From Ga0077555 sp963761475 (GTDB taxonomy: Bacteria; Pseudomonadota; Alphaproteobacteria; Rhizobiales; Hyphomicrobiaceae): a DNA stretch of 64,000 nucleotides. The DNA lies in contig CAVXGT010000012.1 in NCBI GenBank assembly GCA_963761475.1, positions 62,001 through 126,000 on the forward strand, written 5' to 3'. Made by a program: the position numbers and the translations under genes. Within the stretch, counting starts at the first letter, position 1; every line of letters begins with the position of its first letter. Under the pieces are notes generated by a model. That model saw only the letters and a list, made by a program, of their open reading frames with translations. It was not told the origin of the DNA and ran no database searches. Below, in pieces: positions 44,216 through 54,618 of the stretch.

Positions 44216-44307
44216 CAGCGTTGGATCATGCCTCGTTCTCGGCCGCGCAACCCGGCGGCCTTGGTCGCTCGTTTCACTTGGCCTCGCGCGCCGCCCGGCG
44301 CAAGCCC

Positions 44308-45823
44308 TCAATCCCGTTTCTGGCTGAGCAGCAGCACCAGCGGCACCGTCAACGCCGCTGTCCACGCCGTCAGGTAGAAGACGTTAATATAGCCAACCAT
44401 TTGCGCCTGCCGGCTGACTTCGAGGTTGAGATAGGCCAGCGACGCGCCCACCTCCGGCGAGCCCCAACCCGCATGCGCAGGATAGCGGAAAGCGGCATTG
44501 AATGGCGAAACATGGCCGACGATGTCGGCCCGCATCACGCTTGCCATGCGCGTGACGATGAACACCGCAATCGCGATTCCGATCGAGGAACCGGCGCTGC
44601 GCACCAGGTTCCAGATTGCAGCGGCTTCGGTGCGATGGCGCGCATCGAGCGTAGCGAATGTCACCACGCCAAGCGGCACCACGATCGCGCCCGCGCCAAT
44701 CCCCTGCAGGATTCCGGTCCACACCACCGGCCAGGCGCTGACCTCCAGCGACCAACCCGCCATCACCCAGCTCGAGAAGCTGATCAGCGAAAACCCGACA
44801 GCGAGCGTCAAGCGCGGATCGAGCCGGTCCCCGATCCGCCCGAGCGCCAACATCGCCAGCATCAGCCCGACCCCGCGCGGCGACAGCAGCAGTCCGATCG
44901 TGACGACGGGATAGCCCTGCAACTGCGCCAGCAATGGCGGCATCAGCACCATCGGCGGCAACGTCAGGACGCCATAGAGAAACGCCAGTCCGAGCCCGGT
45001 TGCATAGTTGCGATCGAGCAGCAGACGCAGATTCACGATCGGTGCCTTGGCCGAAAGCGCATGCGCAATGAAAATGTAGAAGCCGAGAATTGCGAGGCCG
45101 GCCTGGATCTTCACCTCGAGCGACTTCGAACCAGTCGAGCCGCTCGCCCCGGTCCAGCATCAGCTGCAAGGCGCCGACCGCCACCGCGAGCGCCATGAAC
45201 CCGACCCAATCGAAGCTCACCGGATTGGAGTTGCGCTCATCGCTCGGCAGGAACACCAGGCCGCCAACATAGGCGATCAGCCCGATCGGCACGCCCACAT
45301 AGAACACCCATCGCCACGAGTATTCCTCCGTCAGCCAGCCGCCAATAGTCGGCCCAACCACCGGCCCGAGGATCACGCCCAGCCCCCACAGCGCCGTCGC
45401 CTGCGCATGCTGCTCCTTCGGATAATTATCGAGGATCAGCGCTTGCGAGAGCGGGATCAGGAAAGCCCCGAACGCACCCTGGAACGCGCGCGAGGCGATC
45501 TCTGCTTCGAGCGACTGCGCCGCCCCGCACAACAGCGAGAACACGGTAAAACCAGCAATGGCCGTCAGGAACAGCCGCTTGCGACCGAGCATGGAGCTGA
45601 GCCACCCGGTCGTTGGCAGCACGATCGCACTGACCACGATATACGACGTCATCGTCCAGGCGATCTGGTCCTGCGTCGCCGAGAACGTACCCTGCATGTG
45701 CGGCAGCGCCACAGCAGCGATCGTCCAGTCGATCGAATAGATCATGCTGGCCAAAATCGCCGTCGCCGTGATCATGGCCCGGTTGCGTACGGGCACGTCA
45801 CCTGCTGCCACTGCCGTCGTCAT
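44308..45823 (-). CDS. DHA2-family MFS efflux transporter (EmrB/QacA type), frameshifted
   Basis: A 14-helix drug:proton antiporter of about 505 residues after correction. Motif A appears as GWLSSMLGRKRLFL after helix 2, and antiporter motif C as WGLGVILGPVVGPTIGGWLTEEY. After RLDWFE an extra base near 45124 breaks the frame; the second frame continues SLEVKIQAGLAILGFYIFI and ends LTVPLVLLLSQKRD, stop at 44308. No EmrA-type adaptor is adjacent. Substrate unknown. The break is not in a homopolymer, so true inactivation is possible here, but the downstream half shows no other damage. Confidence 0.82.
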
Positions 45824-45872
45824 GGCCTCACGTATCCGCCAGCCCCGGCTCTGCCGCCCACATGGCCCACGC

Positions 45873-46877
45873 TCAAACCTCGATCACCAGCTTACCAAGG
45901 TGATCGGCACCCTGCATCCGGCGATAGGCCTCCTGCGCCGCCTCGAAGGCGAACGAGCGGTCGAGCACGGGTTTGAGCCCGTGCGCTGCTATCGCCCGGT
46001 TCATGTCGAGGAACATGCGCCGCGAGCCCACATAGATGCCCTGCATCCGGATCGAGCGCCGCATGAACTGTGCTGGGTCTATCGCGCCGCCGCGCATCGC
46101 GCCGATCAGCGCTATCGTGCCCGCGATCCGTGTCGCATTGATCGTGCGCGGCAGGTTGGCCGCCCCAACCACCTCGACGGCAACATCGACGCCCGCTCCC
46201 TCCGTCGCCGCCAGCACCGCCGTCTCCCATTCCGGCGTCTGGCGATAGTTGATCGTGACGTCCGCGCCCAGCGCCTTGGCACGCGCGAGCTTTTCGTCCG
46301 AAGACGACGTCACGATCACCCGCGCCCCGGCCAGTTTCGCAAACTGCAGCGCAAAGATCGACACGCCGCCGGTACCGAGAACAAGCACCCAGTCGCCAGC
46401 CTTGACCCGGCCCGTCTCCACGATCGCATTCCACGCCGTCAGGCCCGCACATGGCAACGTCGCAGCCTCCGCATCCGACAGATGCGCCGGCACCGCCACC
46501 ACGCCATTCGCGCCAAGCACCACCTCTTCAGCCAGCACGCCATCCAACGCTCCGCCGAGCGCACTCGCCATCGCATCGGCCGAGCACGCTCCATCCGTCC
46601 ACCGTTGGAAGAAGCAAGATGCCACCCGGTCCCCCACCTTGAGACCCTTCACACCCGGCCCCACCGAAGTGACATGCCCGACGCCATCCGAGTTCGGCAC
46701 GCGCGGATAAGGCAATCCCCGCGACACCGGGTCGGTAATGGTCAGCAGATCACGGTAGTTGATGGCGTTGGCGCGCATGCGCACGCCGATCTCTCCCGGA
46801 CCCGGTTTCGGCGTGGGTCTTTCACTCAGCTGCAATGCGTCAACGCCGCCGTCGGATACGATCTGCCACGCTTTCAT
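45873..46877 (-). CDS. Zinc-type alcohol dehydrogenase-like (MDR) oxidoreductase
   Basis: A 334-residue medium-chain dehydrogenase. GroES-like start: GEIGVRMRANAINYRDLLTI, then YPRVPNSDGVGHVTSVGPGV. The nucleotide loop is VLVLGTGGVSIFALQFAK, followed by VTSSSDEKLARAK. The usual structural zinc cysteines and the GHE motif are missing, so it is likely zinc-free, of the quinone-oxidoreductase type, using NADPH. Its ATG overlaps the trmFO stop (ATGA). Substrate unknown. Confidence 0.85.
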   Translation of the reverse strand: MKAWQIVSDGGVDALQLSERPTPKPGPGEIGVRMRANAINYRDLLTITDPVSRGLPYPRVPNSDGVGHVTSVGPGVKGLKVGDRVASCFFQRWTDGACSADAMASALGGALDGVLAEEVVLGANGVVAVPAHLSDAEAATLPCAGLTAWNAIVETGRVKAGDWVLVLGTGGVSIFALQFAKLAGARVIVTSSSDEKLARAKALGADVTINYRQTPEWETAVLAATEGAGVDVAVEVVGAANLPRTINATRIAGTIALIGAMRGGAIDPAQFMRRSIRMQGIYVGSRRMFLDMNRAIAAHGLKPVLDRSFAFEAAQEAYRRMQGADHLGKLVIEV

Positions 46878-48308
46878 TGGACGGTTTCACTCCCATTTGG
46901 TCTCTGTGCCAGGACAGTCCCGTGCCACTGCGCCAGATCAGCCAGCGCCCGCTCGGCAATGGCACGCTTTTTCAGGGCAGCTTTGTCCTTGCCCTTGATG
47001 CGTCGGCCGTCGGCGCCGGTGGTGGCCAGCGCCACCTCAGGGAACAGGCCGAAATTGACATTCATCGGCTGGAACGTGCCACGCCCCGCCGCACCATCGC
47101 GCAGATGCCCGCCTGTGATGTGCCCGAGCAGCGCGCCGAGCGCCGTCGTCGGTGGCGGTGGCGGTGGCGACCTCGCTTCACCGAGCCGCTCGCCGGCCGC
47201 CATCTGTCCGGCAACGAGGCCCATCGCCGCGCTCTCGACGTAACCTTCGACGCCCGTGATCTGGCCGGCAAACCGCAGCCGCGGCTGCACCTTCAGGCGG
47301 AGTTGGCCGTCGAGCAGCAAAGGACTGTCGAGGAACGTGTTGCGGTGCAGTCCGCCGAGGCGAGCGAACTCCGCGTCCTCCAGCCCCGGAATGAGCCGGA
47401 AGACCCGTTTCTGCTCGCCATGCCGCAGCTTGGTCTGGAACCCCACCATGTTCCACAGCGTGCCCAGCGCATTATCCTGCCGCAACTGCACCACGGCCCA
47501 AGGCCGCGCGCCCGTGCGCGGGTCTGCGAGTCCGACCGGCTTCATCGGACCGAAGCGCAGCGTATCGCGGCCCCGTTCCGCCATCACCTCGATCGGCAGG
47601 CAGCCATCGAAGTAGGGCGTGCCCTCCCACGCCTTGAACTCGGTCTTGTCGCCCGCCAGCAGCGCATCGATGAACGCCTCGTACTGCTCCCGGTCCATCG
47701 GGCAGTTCAGATAGTCCGCGCCCGTGCCGCCCGGCCCGGCCTTGTCGTAACGCGACTGCCGCCAGGCCACCTCGAGATTGATGCTGTCGGCGTGCACGAT
47801 CGGCGCGATGGCATCGAAGAAGGCGAGCGCGGCTTCACCGGTCAACTGGCCGACGGCGTGTGCAAGCGCCGCGGACGTCAACGGTCCCGTCGCCACGATC
47901 ACATTGTCCCAGTCCGCCGGCGGCAGCCCCGCCACCTCCCCGCGCGCGATCGTCACCAGCGGATGGCTCGTCAGCGCCTCGGTCACGGCCCCGGCGAAAT
48001 GGTCGCGGTCGACGGCCAAGGCACCACCCGCCGGCAACTTGGTTTTGTCAGCCGCTGCCAGGATCAGCGAGTTCGAGCCGGCGCATTTCCTCGTGCAGTA
48101 GGCCGACGGCATTGGCGGCCCAGTCGTCCGACCGAAACGAATTCGAGCACACCAGTTCGGCAAGCCGGTCCGTCTGGTGCGCCTCCGTCCCGACATGGGG
48201 CCGCATCTCATGAAGGATCACCGGCACCCCGGCACGCGCGATCTGCCACGCAGCCTCCGAGCCGGCGAGCCCGCCCCCGATGACATGAATAGGTTTGATG
48301 CCTTGCAT
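46874..48308 (-). CDS. trmFO: tRNA uracil-5-methyltransferase TrmFO, frameshifted
   Basis: Folate- and FAD-dependent enzyme making ribothymidine at position 54 of tRNA. FAD loop: IHVIGGGLAGSEAAWQIAR. Signatures LVCSNSFRSDDWAANAVGLL and PAGGALAVDRDHFAGAV are family-typical. Between HEEMRR and SNSLILAAADKTKLP one extra base near 48077 breaks the frame. The rest is intact through LTGEAALAFFDAIAPIV and YVESAAMGLVAGQMAA, ending at 46874. Corrected length (~477 aa) is normal. Stop overlaps the MDR gene start. As a housekeeping gene, it is likely functional, with the indel an error. Confidence 0.9.
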
Positions 48309-48492
48309 GGTTCGCTTTTTAGCCCGCCTTTCGCACCAGCGATAGGCCGTCACGAGAGCGAACAATCGTGGCGGCCCCGGTGAGCCGGCCATGCATGGCG
48401 GTTTGCGCCTGCGCCATCTGCGGCCGCCGACAGCATTCCACACCCCAGGCGTGCAAATCATGAAAACACCCGCCCAGGTACTGTCATTTGTG

Positions 48493-48521
48493 TTGACCTC
48501 GCAACACCGCGTCCCCTATCG
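48493..48521 (+). promoter_or_regulatory. Candidate promoter of the outer-membrane protein gene
   Basis: TTGACC (48493-48498) and CTATCG (48516-48521) are 17 nt apart, about 110 nt upstream of the start at 48631. The gene-free stretch 48309-48630 otherwise shows an AT-rich last 100 bp and nothing else recognisable. Confidence 0.4.
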
Positions 48522-48630
48522 CCACACGTTTCGCGCCTGAAAAGTCCTCAACGGTTGCAAATCGAAATCCATTGAACCTAACAAATAAGCATATCGCGCG
48601 TTTGTAATGATGTGGCGTCCGGGGGTAACG

Positions 48631-50580
48631 ATGTCTACGCGTATTCCAAACCAAACCACGGTCCACACCGTACCGGCGGTCAGCATTGGTATTTGCGCCG
48701 CCGCTGCAGGCCGGACGGTCGCGCGTTACTTGGCGGCTGTCTTGGCCGCGCTCGGCCTCGGCGCCACGACCGCTCTCGCCCAGTGCACCTCCACCGGAGC
48801 CACCTTCGGCGGCAATTTGGCCTTCCTGCCATTCGGCACGGGCTCTGCCGTCTCCTCGATCGTATCCACCGTCAACTCGGTGTCGTCGGGCTCGTTGGCC
48901 CAATCGACGGCCTTTGTCGGCGTGCCGGCCAACGCCACCACCGACATGCAGAATGGCGGGCGTTGGGCCCGCGTCATCGGCGGCAACATCGAGACCAAGG
49001 CCGAGGTTGTCACCAACGGCCTTGCCGTTGTCAGCAATGGCGGCGTATCGCTGGCTGAGATCACCTCGACGAACTGCAACACCACAACGTCACAGGACTT
49101 CATTGGCACCCAGGCGGGCATGGATATCGGCCGCGCCAACTTTGCCGGCGGCGGCAACATCAATTGGGGCGTCACCGCCGGGTATACGGACATCACCAGC
49201 AAGGACAAGACCCCGGGGCTGGGAACATTCAAGGCAGATACCCACGTTCCCTTTGCAGGTCTCTATGTGGCCCTCAGCGCCGGCAATCTGGCGATCGACG
49301 CCCAGGTCCGTGGCGACTTCATTCACAGCGACATTTCCGACGTCGATGTCGGCGCCGTCAAACAACCGCTGACCGCCCGCAGCCTGGCCTTCCTTTTCAA
49401 CGCCAGCTATCGCATGGCGCTTGCCGACAACTGGTTCATCGAGCCATCGATCGGCGGCGTCAGCAGCATCACCGAGGTCGACAAGCTCAGCGTCGTCGGC
49501 GGCATCAACATGCCCACGAGCGTGACCCAGAGCCTGAGCCTGCCGGGCACATTGGTCGTCGACGACATCCACAGCCTCACCGGCCGCGCCAGCCTGCGCA
49601 TCGGCAAAACCATCATCACCGGCGGCCTCGCCCTGCAGCCGTTTCTCACCGCCAGCGTCTTCCACGAGTTCGCGAGCCCGATCCGCTCGCGCATCGACCC
49701 CAATCTTGCTGACATCGGCACCACCGGTTTCTTCGGCACCGGCATCGGCGACAGCGTCATCTCACGGGTCGGCACCTATGGCCACGTCGGCGCCGGCATC
49801 GGCGGCCTGATCCTCAATAGCGGCTGGCTCGGCTATGCCCGTGCCGACTACCGCTTCGGCGACAACATCGACAGCTTCACCGTCAACGCAGGCTTCAGGT
49901 ACCAGTTCCAGCCGAACGACATCGCAGCCTCCCTGAAGGACGACGGCCATGATGGCGCCGGCCACCACCGGTTCAACTGGACAGGCCTGTACGCCGGGAC
50001 CACCACTGGCGCTTTGTGGGGATCACAAGACCAATCGTTCACGCCCGGCATCCCCGCTGCCACTCCCAAGTTCCAGGGCTACCTGCTCGGCGGACAGATC
50101 GGCTACAATTTCCAGGCGGGAAATCTGGTGCTCGGCGTCGAAGGCGACTACGGCTTCACCAACGCCCGCGGCGGCTCCGCCTGCCCCAACGCCGTCTTCT
50201 TCTCGTGCGTTGCCGAGATGGACACACTCGCCCTGATCACGGGCCGCGTCGGCCTGGCCCATCAGCGCGCGCTTTATTACGTCAAGGGCGGCATTGCCAT
50301 CGGCGAGGTCGCAACGGGCTACGAGCAGAACGGTGGTGGCCTCTCCGCGGTGGCAAGCGTCCCAGGCGACATCAAGACCGAGACGCTGACCGGCTGGACC
50401 TTCGGCGCCGGCATGGAATACGCCGTCACGGATAAGTGGTCCGTCAAGGGTGAGTGGATGCATTTCGATCTGGGAAAGGAGAACTACGACCTGTCCTTCC
50501 CCATGCAATCCACCACCAGCGGCGACATCGCCCGCATCGGAGTCAGCTATCACTTCGGCGGCCTGGGCAGCGGCCAATAG
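48631..50580 (+). CDS. Outer-membrane protein with two fused beta-barrel domains
   Basis: About 649 residues. A long signal region ends after ALGLGATTALA. Residues ~90-435 look like an autotransporter-type barrel: alternating strands with GWLGYARADYRFGDNIDSF and AGFRYQF near the end. Then, after a His/Gly-rich linker (DDGHDGAGHH), residues ~455-649 form a complete Omp25-like small porin: FNWTGLYAGTTTGALWG, YLLGGQIGYNFQAGNLVLGV, RALYYVKGGIAIG and a C-terminal IGVSYHFGG. Two barrels in one chain is unusual. No clear passenger domain precedes the first. ATG 48631 was preferred to 48607 because GGGGG lies upstream. Confidence 0.7.
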   Translation: MSTRIPNQTTVHTVPAVSIGICAAAAGRTVARYLAAVLAALGLGATTALAQCTSTGATFGGNLAFLPFGTGSAVSSIVSTVNSVSSGSLAQSTAFVGVPANATTDMQNGGRWARVIGGNIETKAEVVTNGLAVVSNGGVSLAEITSTNCNTTTSQDFIGTQAGMDIGRANFAGGGNINWGVTAGYTDITSKDKTPGLGTFKADTHVPFAGLYVALSAGNLAIDAQVRGDFIHSDISDVDVGAVKQPLTARSLAFLFNASYRMALADNWFIEPSIGGVSSITEVDKLSVVGGINMPTSVTQSLSLPGTLVVDDIHSLTGRASLRIGKTIITGGLALQPFLTASVFHEFASPIRSRIDPNLADIGTTGFFGTGIGDSVISRVGTYGHVGAGIGGLILNSGWLGYARADYRFGDNIDSFTVNAGFRYQFQPNDIAASLKDDGHDGAGHHRFNWTGLYAGTTTGALWGSQDQSFTPGIPAATPKFQGYLLGGQIGYNFQAGNLVLGVEGDYGFTNARGGSACPNAVFFSCVAEMDTLALITGRVGLAHQRALYYVKGGIAIGEVATGYEQNGGGLSAVASVPGDIKTETLTGWTFGAGMEYAVTDKWSVKGEWMHFDLGKENYDLSFPMQSTTSGDIARIGVSYHFGGLGSGQ

Positions 50581-50874
50581 TGTCGGTTGCGGCCCCCCGG
50601 CAGCAGCGGGTGGCCCGACTCACGCCAAAAGCGCTTCAACCGACGGCAGCATCCCGTTGCTCCCGTTCAGTGTTTGGCGCAAGCGCGCCAAGACGGCATC
50701 GCGCGTCCTGCCCTGGACACATCCGACTGTTCGCTTTCGCCCCCCGTCTTGAGGTGCCCGGCGCTCGCCAATTGTCGCCTTCCAGTGGCAAGAGCCCGTA
50801 AATTTGCCTACTGTCACGGCGCACACTCCCTCCACGGCTGACCCGCCGCCCCACGCCGAACCGAGCCAGCACCG

Positions 50875-52245
50875 ATGCAGACCAACTTTACGCCCGAGCA
50901 ACTCAAGGACCCCCGCGCCGCCGAGGCGGAAAGCATCCTGCGCCGCTGCGTCCATTGCGGATTATGCACCGCCACCTGCTCGACCTACGTGATGCTCGGC
51001 GACGAGCGAGACAGCCCCCGCGGCCGCATCTACCTGATGAAGGACATGTTCGAGAAGGGCGCCCGTGCCTCGCCCGAGGTCCAGCATCACGTCGACCGTT
51101 GCCTGACGTGCCTCTCCTGCATGACGACCTGCCCATCGGGCGTCGACTATGTCCATCTCGTCGACCTCGCCCGCGCCCACATCGAGGAGACTGGTCGCCG
51201 GAGCCTGCCAGAAAAGACGATCCGCTGGGCCCTCTCATTTCTCATACCCCACCCCGATCGCTTCCGTCGCGCCCTGGCACTCGCCCCCCTCGGCCGTCCC
51301 TTTGCCTCCTTATTCAAGCGCCTGGGCCTGCCTCAAATTCAGGCCATGCTCGCACTTGCCCCAGCCGTCCTCCCCCGCGAGGGCCGTTATAGCGGCCCCG
51401 GCACCGCCAAGGCCAATGAGCCCACCGATCCCGACCGCACCGACCAGCCGCGCAAGCGCGTGATCCTGCTGGCCGGTTGCGCCCAACAGGTCTTGCGCCC
51501 CGAGATCAACGACTCCACCATCCGCCTCCTCGCCCGCCGCGGCATCGACGTCGAAGTCGTTGCCGGAGCCGGTTGCTGCGGCGCCCTGGTGCATCACATG
51601 GGCCGCGAAAAAGAGGCCGTGGCTCAGGCCAAAGCCAACATCGACGCATGGGTGAAGGCCATCCAGCGCGAGCCCGCCGACGCCATCATCGTCAACGCGT
51701 CGGGTTGCGGCACCATGGTCAAGGACTACGGCCACCTCCTGAAGGGCCATCCCAGCCACGCCCGCCGCGCCGCCGAAATCGCCGAGCTCGCCATGGACGT
51801 CACCGAGTTCCTCGCCAAAAACGACATCGGTCCGCCCAAGCGCTGGTCGAGCCTGCGCGTGGCCTATCACTCCGCCTGTTCGATGCAGCACGGCCAGCGC
51901 ATCATCGACCAGCCGAAGACGTTGCTTCGCAAGGCCGGCTTCACCGTCATCGACGTCCCCGAAGGCCACATCTGTTGCGGCTCGGCCGGCGTCTACAATA
52001 TCCTCCAGCCCGAGCTCGCCGATCGTCTACGCCAACGCAAGGTCGACAACATCGAGAGCGTCCGCCCCGACGTCATCGCCGCCGGCAATCTCGGCTGCAT
52101 CACACAGATCCAGCTGGGCACGCCGATCCCCGTCGTCCACAGCATCGAATTGATCGACTGGGCTTGCGGCGGCCCCGTACCTCGGGGCCTCGAAAAGCTC
52201 GAGCATGCCGTGACGGACGTGCCCGAGCCCCAGCCCGTCACTTGA
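50875..52245 (+). CDS. glcF: Glycolate oxidase iron-sulfur subunit
   Basis: Residues ~25-95 hold two ferredoxin-type clusters: RRCVHCGLCTATC and CLTCLSCMTTCPSG. Two CCG-type domains follow (ILLAGCAQQV, GAGCCGALVHHMG, VAYHSACSMQHG, HICCGSAGVYN). Length 456 aa fits GlcF, which passes electrons from the GlcD/GlcE flavin subunits to the quinone pool. glcD and glcE are not in the window; it may serve another FAD-linked hydroxyacid oxidase. The 294 bp upstream (50581-50874) contain nothing I recognise. Confidence 0.88.
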   Translation: MQTNFTPEQLKDPRAAEAESILRRCVHCGLCTATCSTYVMLGDERDSPRGRIYLMKDMFEKGARASPEVQHHVDRCLTCLSCMTTCPSGVDYVHLVDLARAHIEETGRRSLPEKTIRWALSFLIPHPDRFRRALALAPLGRPFASLFKRLGLPQIQAMLALAPAVLPREGRYSGPGTAKANEPTDPDRTDQPRKRVILLAGCAQQVLRPEINDSTIRLLARRGIDVEVVAGAGCCGALVHHMGREKEAVAQAKANIDAWVKAIQREPADAIIVNASGCGTMVKDYGHLLKGHPSHARRAAEIAELAMDVTEFLAKNDIGPPKRWSSLRVAYHSACSMQHGQRIIDQPKTLLRKAGFTVIDVPEGHICCGSAGVYNILQPELADRLRQRKVDNIESVRPDVIAAGNLGCITQIQLGTPIPVVHSIELIDWACGGPVPRGLEKLEHAVTDVPEPQPVT

Positions 52246-52324
52246 GGTGAGTGCGCGTCAACGTAACGCCAATTCACCCGGGCCCCGCGCCGCCCAAATC
52301 TGAGCCCGCGCACCTGAGGATGTC

Positions 52325-53641
52325 ATGCAGCCCCGGCAGCCCCCCAGGTTCGCAATGCTGCCGTTCTATTACGGCTGGGTGATCGTTGCCGCAGCCTTCC
52401 TCACCATCGCCATCGGCGTCACGGCGAGGACGTCGTTCTCGCTCTTGCTCCCACCCCTCATCGACGAGTTCAAATGGGATCGCGGCCTCGCCGCCGGCGC
52501 CTTCTCCTTTGGCTTCCTGGTCTCCGCCATCCTGAGCCCCCTGATCGGTCGTATCATGGACGCCCGAGGCCCCCGCATCATCATACTGACCGGCGTCGGC
52601 CTGATGGCGAGCGGCCTCCTCCTTGCGCCCTACATCCGCGAGCCCTGGCACCTCTATGCGACCCTTGGCGTGCTCGTCGGCGGCGGCGCCAACATGATGA
52701 CTTACACCGCGCATTCCCAGTTTCTACCCAACTGGTTCGTAGCGAGACGTGGCCTTGCCATCAGCCTCGCTTTCGCCGGCGCCGGTCTCGGCGCCATCGT
52801 CCTCCTGCCATGGCTGCAGTCGATCATCCTCGCCAAGGGCTGGCGAGCCTCGTGCACGGTGCTTGCGGTCCTCGTGCTGCTCGTCGTCACCCCCCTGAGC
52901 TTCCTCGTCTACAAGCGGCCGCAGGATCTCGGCCTCGAACCCGACGGCGCCACCACCGAACCCACCCGCACCGACAAGGCCCCGCCCTCGAACATCGTCG
53001 ATACCGCCTGGGCAAACACCACCTGGACACTGGCCAAAGCGGCAACCACCGCACGCTTCTGGTGGATCATCGTCGGCTACTCCACGGCCCTGATGGCCTG
53101 GTATGCCGTCCAAGTCCATCAGACCAAGTATCTGACCGAAATCGGCTTCACCCCGCTTGTTGCGGCCTGGGCGCTTGGCGCCGTCGCCGTCATCGCCATT
53201 CCCGGCCAGATCATCCTCGGCGCCCTATCCGACCGTATCGGCAGGGAATGGATCTGGACGGCCGCCTGCAGCGGTTTTTTCGCGACCTACGTAGCACTGA
53301 TCGCCCTCGAGCATGCACCTTCCAACGCCATGCTCTATCTGATGATCGTCACGCAGGGCTTCTTCGGCTACGCCCTGACGTCCGTCATGGGCGCGATCGT
53401 CGCCGAGATCTTCGACGGGCCCCACTACGGCACCATCTTTGGCACCATCACCGTGGCCCTGATCGGCGGCGGCGCCGCTGGCCCCTGGTTGGCCGGCATC
53501 ATCCACGACCACACCGGCAGCTACCGCATGGCCTTCATTCTGTTCGCCGGCTGCTCCATCGTCTCGGCGGCAGCCATCTGGTTCGCCGCCCCCCGCAAGG
53601 TCCGCCGTGTACCCGGCCGCCTACCGAAGGCACCCGCCTGA
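52325..53641 (+). CDS. MFS transporter (monocarboxylate/oxalate-formate-like)
   Basis: A 12-helix major-facilitator protein, 438 aa. FYYGWVIVAAAFLTIAIGVTA and the motif A region LIGRIMDARGPRIII resemble the monocarboxylate porter/OxlT branch. A cytosolic loop lies at about 195-235. Eighty bases after glcF and on the same strand, so it may import glycolate or another hydroxy acid; that link is inference. Confidence 0.82.
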   Translation: MQPRQPPRFAMLPFYYGWVIVAAAFLTIAIGVTARTSFSLLLPPLIDEFKWDRGLAAGAFSFGFLVSAILSPLIGRIMDARGPRIIILTGVGLMASGLLLAPYIREPWHLYATLGVLVGGGANMMTYTAHSQFLPNWFVARRGLAISLAFAGAGLGAIVLLPWLQSIILAKGWRASCTVLAVLVLLVVTPLSFLVYKRPQDLGLEPDGATTEPTRTDKAPPSNIVDTAWANTTWTLAKAATTARFWWIIVGYSTALMAWYAVQVHQTKYLTEIGFTPLVAAWALGAVAVIAIPGQIILGALSDRIGREWIWTAACSGFFATYVALIALEHAPSNAMLYLMIVTQGFFGYALTSVMGAIVAEIFDGPHYGTIFGTITVALIGGGAAGPWLAGIIHDHTGSYRMAFILFAGCSIVSAAAIWFAAPRKVRRVPGRLPKAPA

Positions 53642-53671
53642 CCGCAACCGGCTTCGCGCCTCCGGTAAGCC

Positions 53672-54565
53672 TCAGGCCGCCACCACCGGCGCATCACCGG
53701 CAATTGTCGTCCGGTGCATCACCCGCCGCTCCATCGGATCGTGCGGCGTCACGTAATGCATCGTGCAGCGGTTGTCCCACATCAGAATGTCGTGCGGCGC
53801 CCAGTGGTGCTCGTAGACGAAGCGCGGTTGGCCCGCGAACTCCGCCAACTCACGGATCAACCCACGCGCCTCGCTATCCTCCATTCCCTCGATCCCATCG
53901 TTGTAGATCGGGCTGATGTAGAGCGCCGCGCGCGCCGACACGGGATGCTTGCGCACCATCGGCTGCCACACAGGCGGCATGGCTTTGCGCTCCGCCTCGG
54001 TAGGTTCCCGGGCGCCGAGCTCGCGCGCCAGCATGCCGAAATCATGCCTAGCCCGTCGCCCTCTCACCTTCGCCTTGAGATCCTCCGGCAACGCCTCCCA
54101 AACCGCATACATATTGGTGAAACAGGTGATACCGCCAGTCCGGCTCACCTCGATGCCATGCAATAACGCGCCGACGCACGGCTTCTCCCGGTAGCTCGAA
54201 TCCGTGTGCCACTGCCGCGCGCCCGACAGTTGCTTGATCGTGGGATGTTCCGGCGGCATCAGTTTGCCGTCCTCATCCGTGTTGGCGACGCGGAAGATCT
54301 CGGCCACCGTCTTCGACTTGATGATGTTCTGGTGAAACACCTCCGGCTCGCCGAAATAGCGGGTCACCGCGACGTGCTGCTCGTCGCTGACCGGCTGTCC
54401 GGGAAAGACCAGCACCAGGTGCTCGGCCCACACGCCCTTGATCGCCTCGACCTTCACGTCAGACAGCGGCTGGGTGAAGTCGACTCCCCTCACCTCAGCC
54501 CCCAGGCTCGGATGCAGCGGCCTGACCGCGAGGCCCGCGCGATCGAGCGTTTCCTCTTTCGTCAT
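53672..54565 (-). CDS. TauD/TfdA-family 2-oxoglutarate dioxygenase
   Basis: Fe(II)/2-oxoglutarate-dependent dioxygenase of about 297 aa. Metal ligands: His and Asp in RQWHTDSSYRE and the distal His in RRVMHRTTIAG, where the Arg for 2-oxoglutarate also lies. LGAEVRGVDFTQPL is the family opening. Members attack taurine, 2,4-D or related acids. ATG 54565 lies 9 nt after AAGGAGG; the ATG at 54574 is inside the spacer. Last gene of a three-gene minus-strand unit with an EthD-like protein and an SDR. Confidence 0.85.
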   Translation of the reverse strand: MTKEETLDRAGLAVRPLHPSLGAEVRGVDFTQPLSDVKVEAIKGVWAEHLVLVFPGQPVSDEQHVAVTRYFGEPEVFHQNIIKSKTVAEIFRVANTDEDGKLMPPEHPTIKQLSGARQWHTDSSYREKPCVGALLHGIEVSRTGGITCFTNMYAVWEALPEDLKAKVRGRRARHDFGMLARELGAREPTEAERKAMPPVWQPMVRKHPVSARAALYISPIYNDGIEGMEDSEARGLIRELAEFAGQPRFVYEHHWAPHDILMWDNRCTMHYVTPHDPMERRVMHRTTIAGDAPVVAA

Positions 54566-54618
54566 CTCCTGCATCCTCCTTGGCTCTTTGCTGTCGCACC
54601 CGCTCGTCGCAGGGCTCT

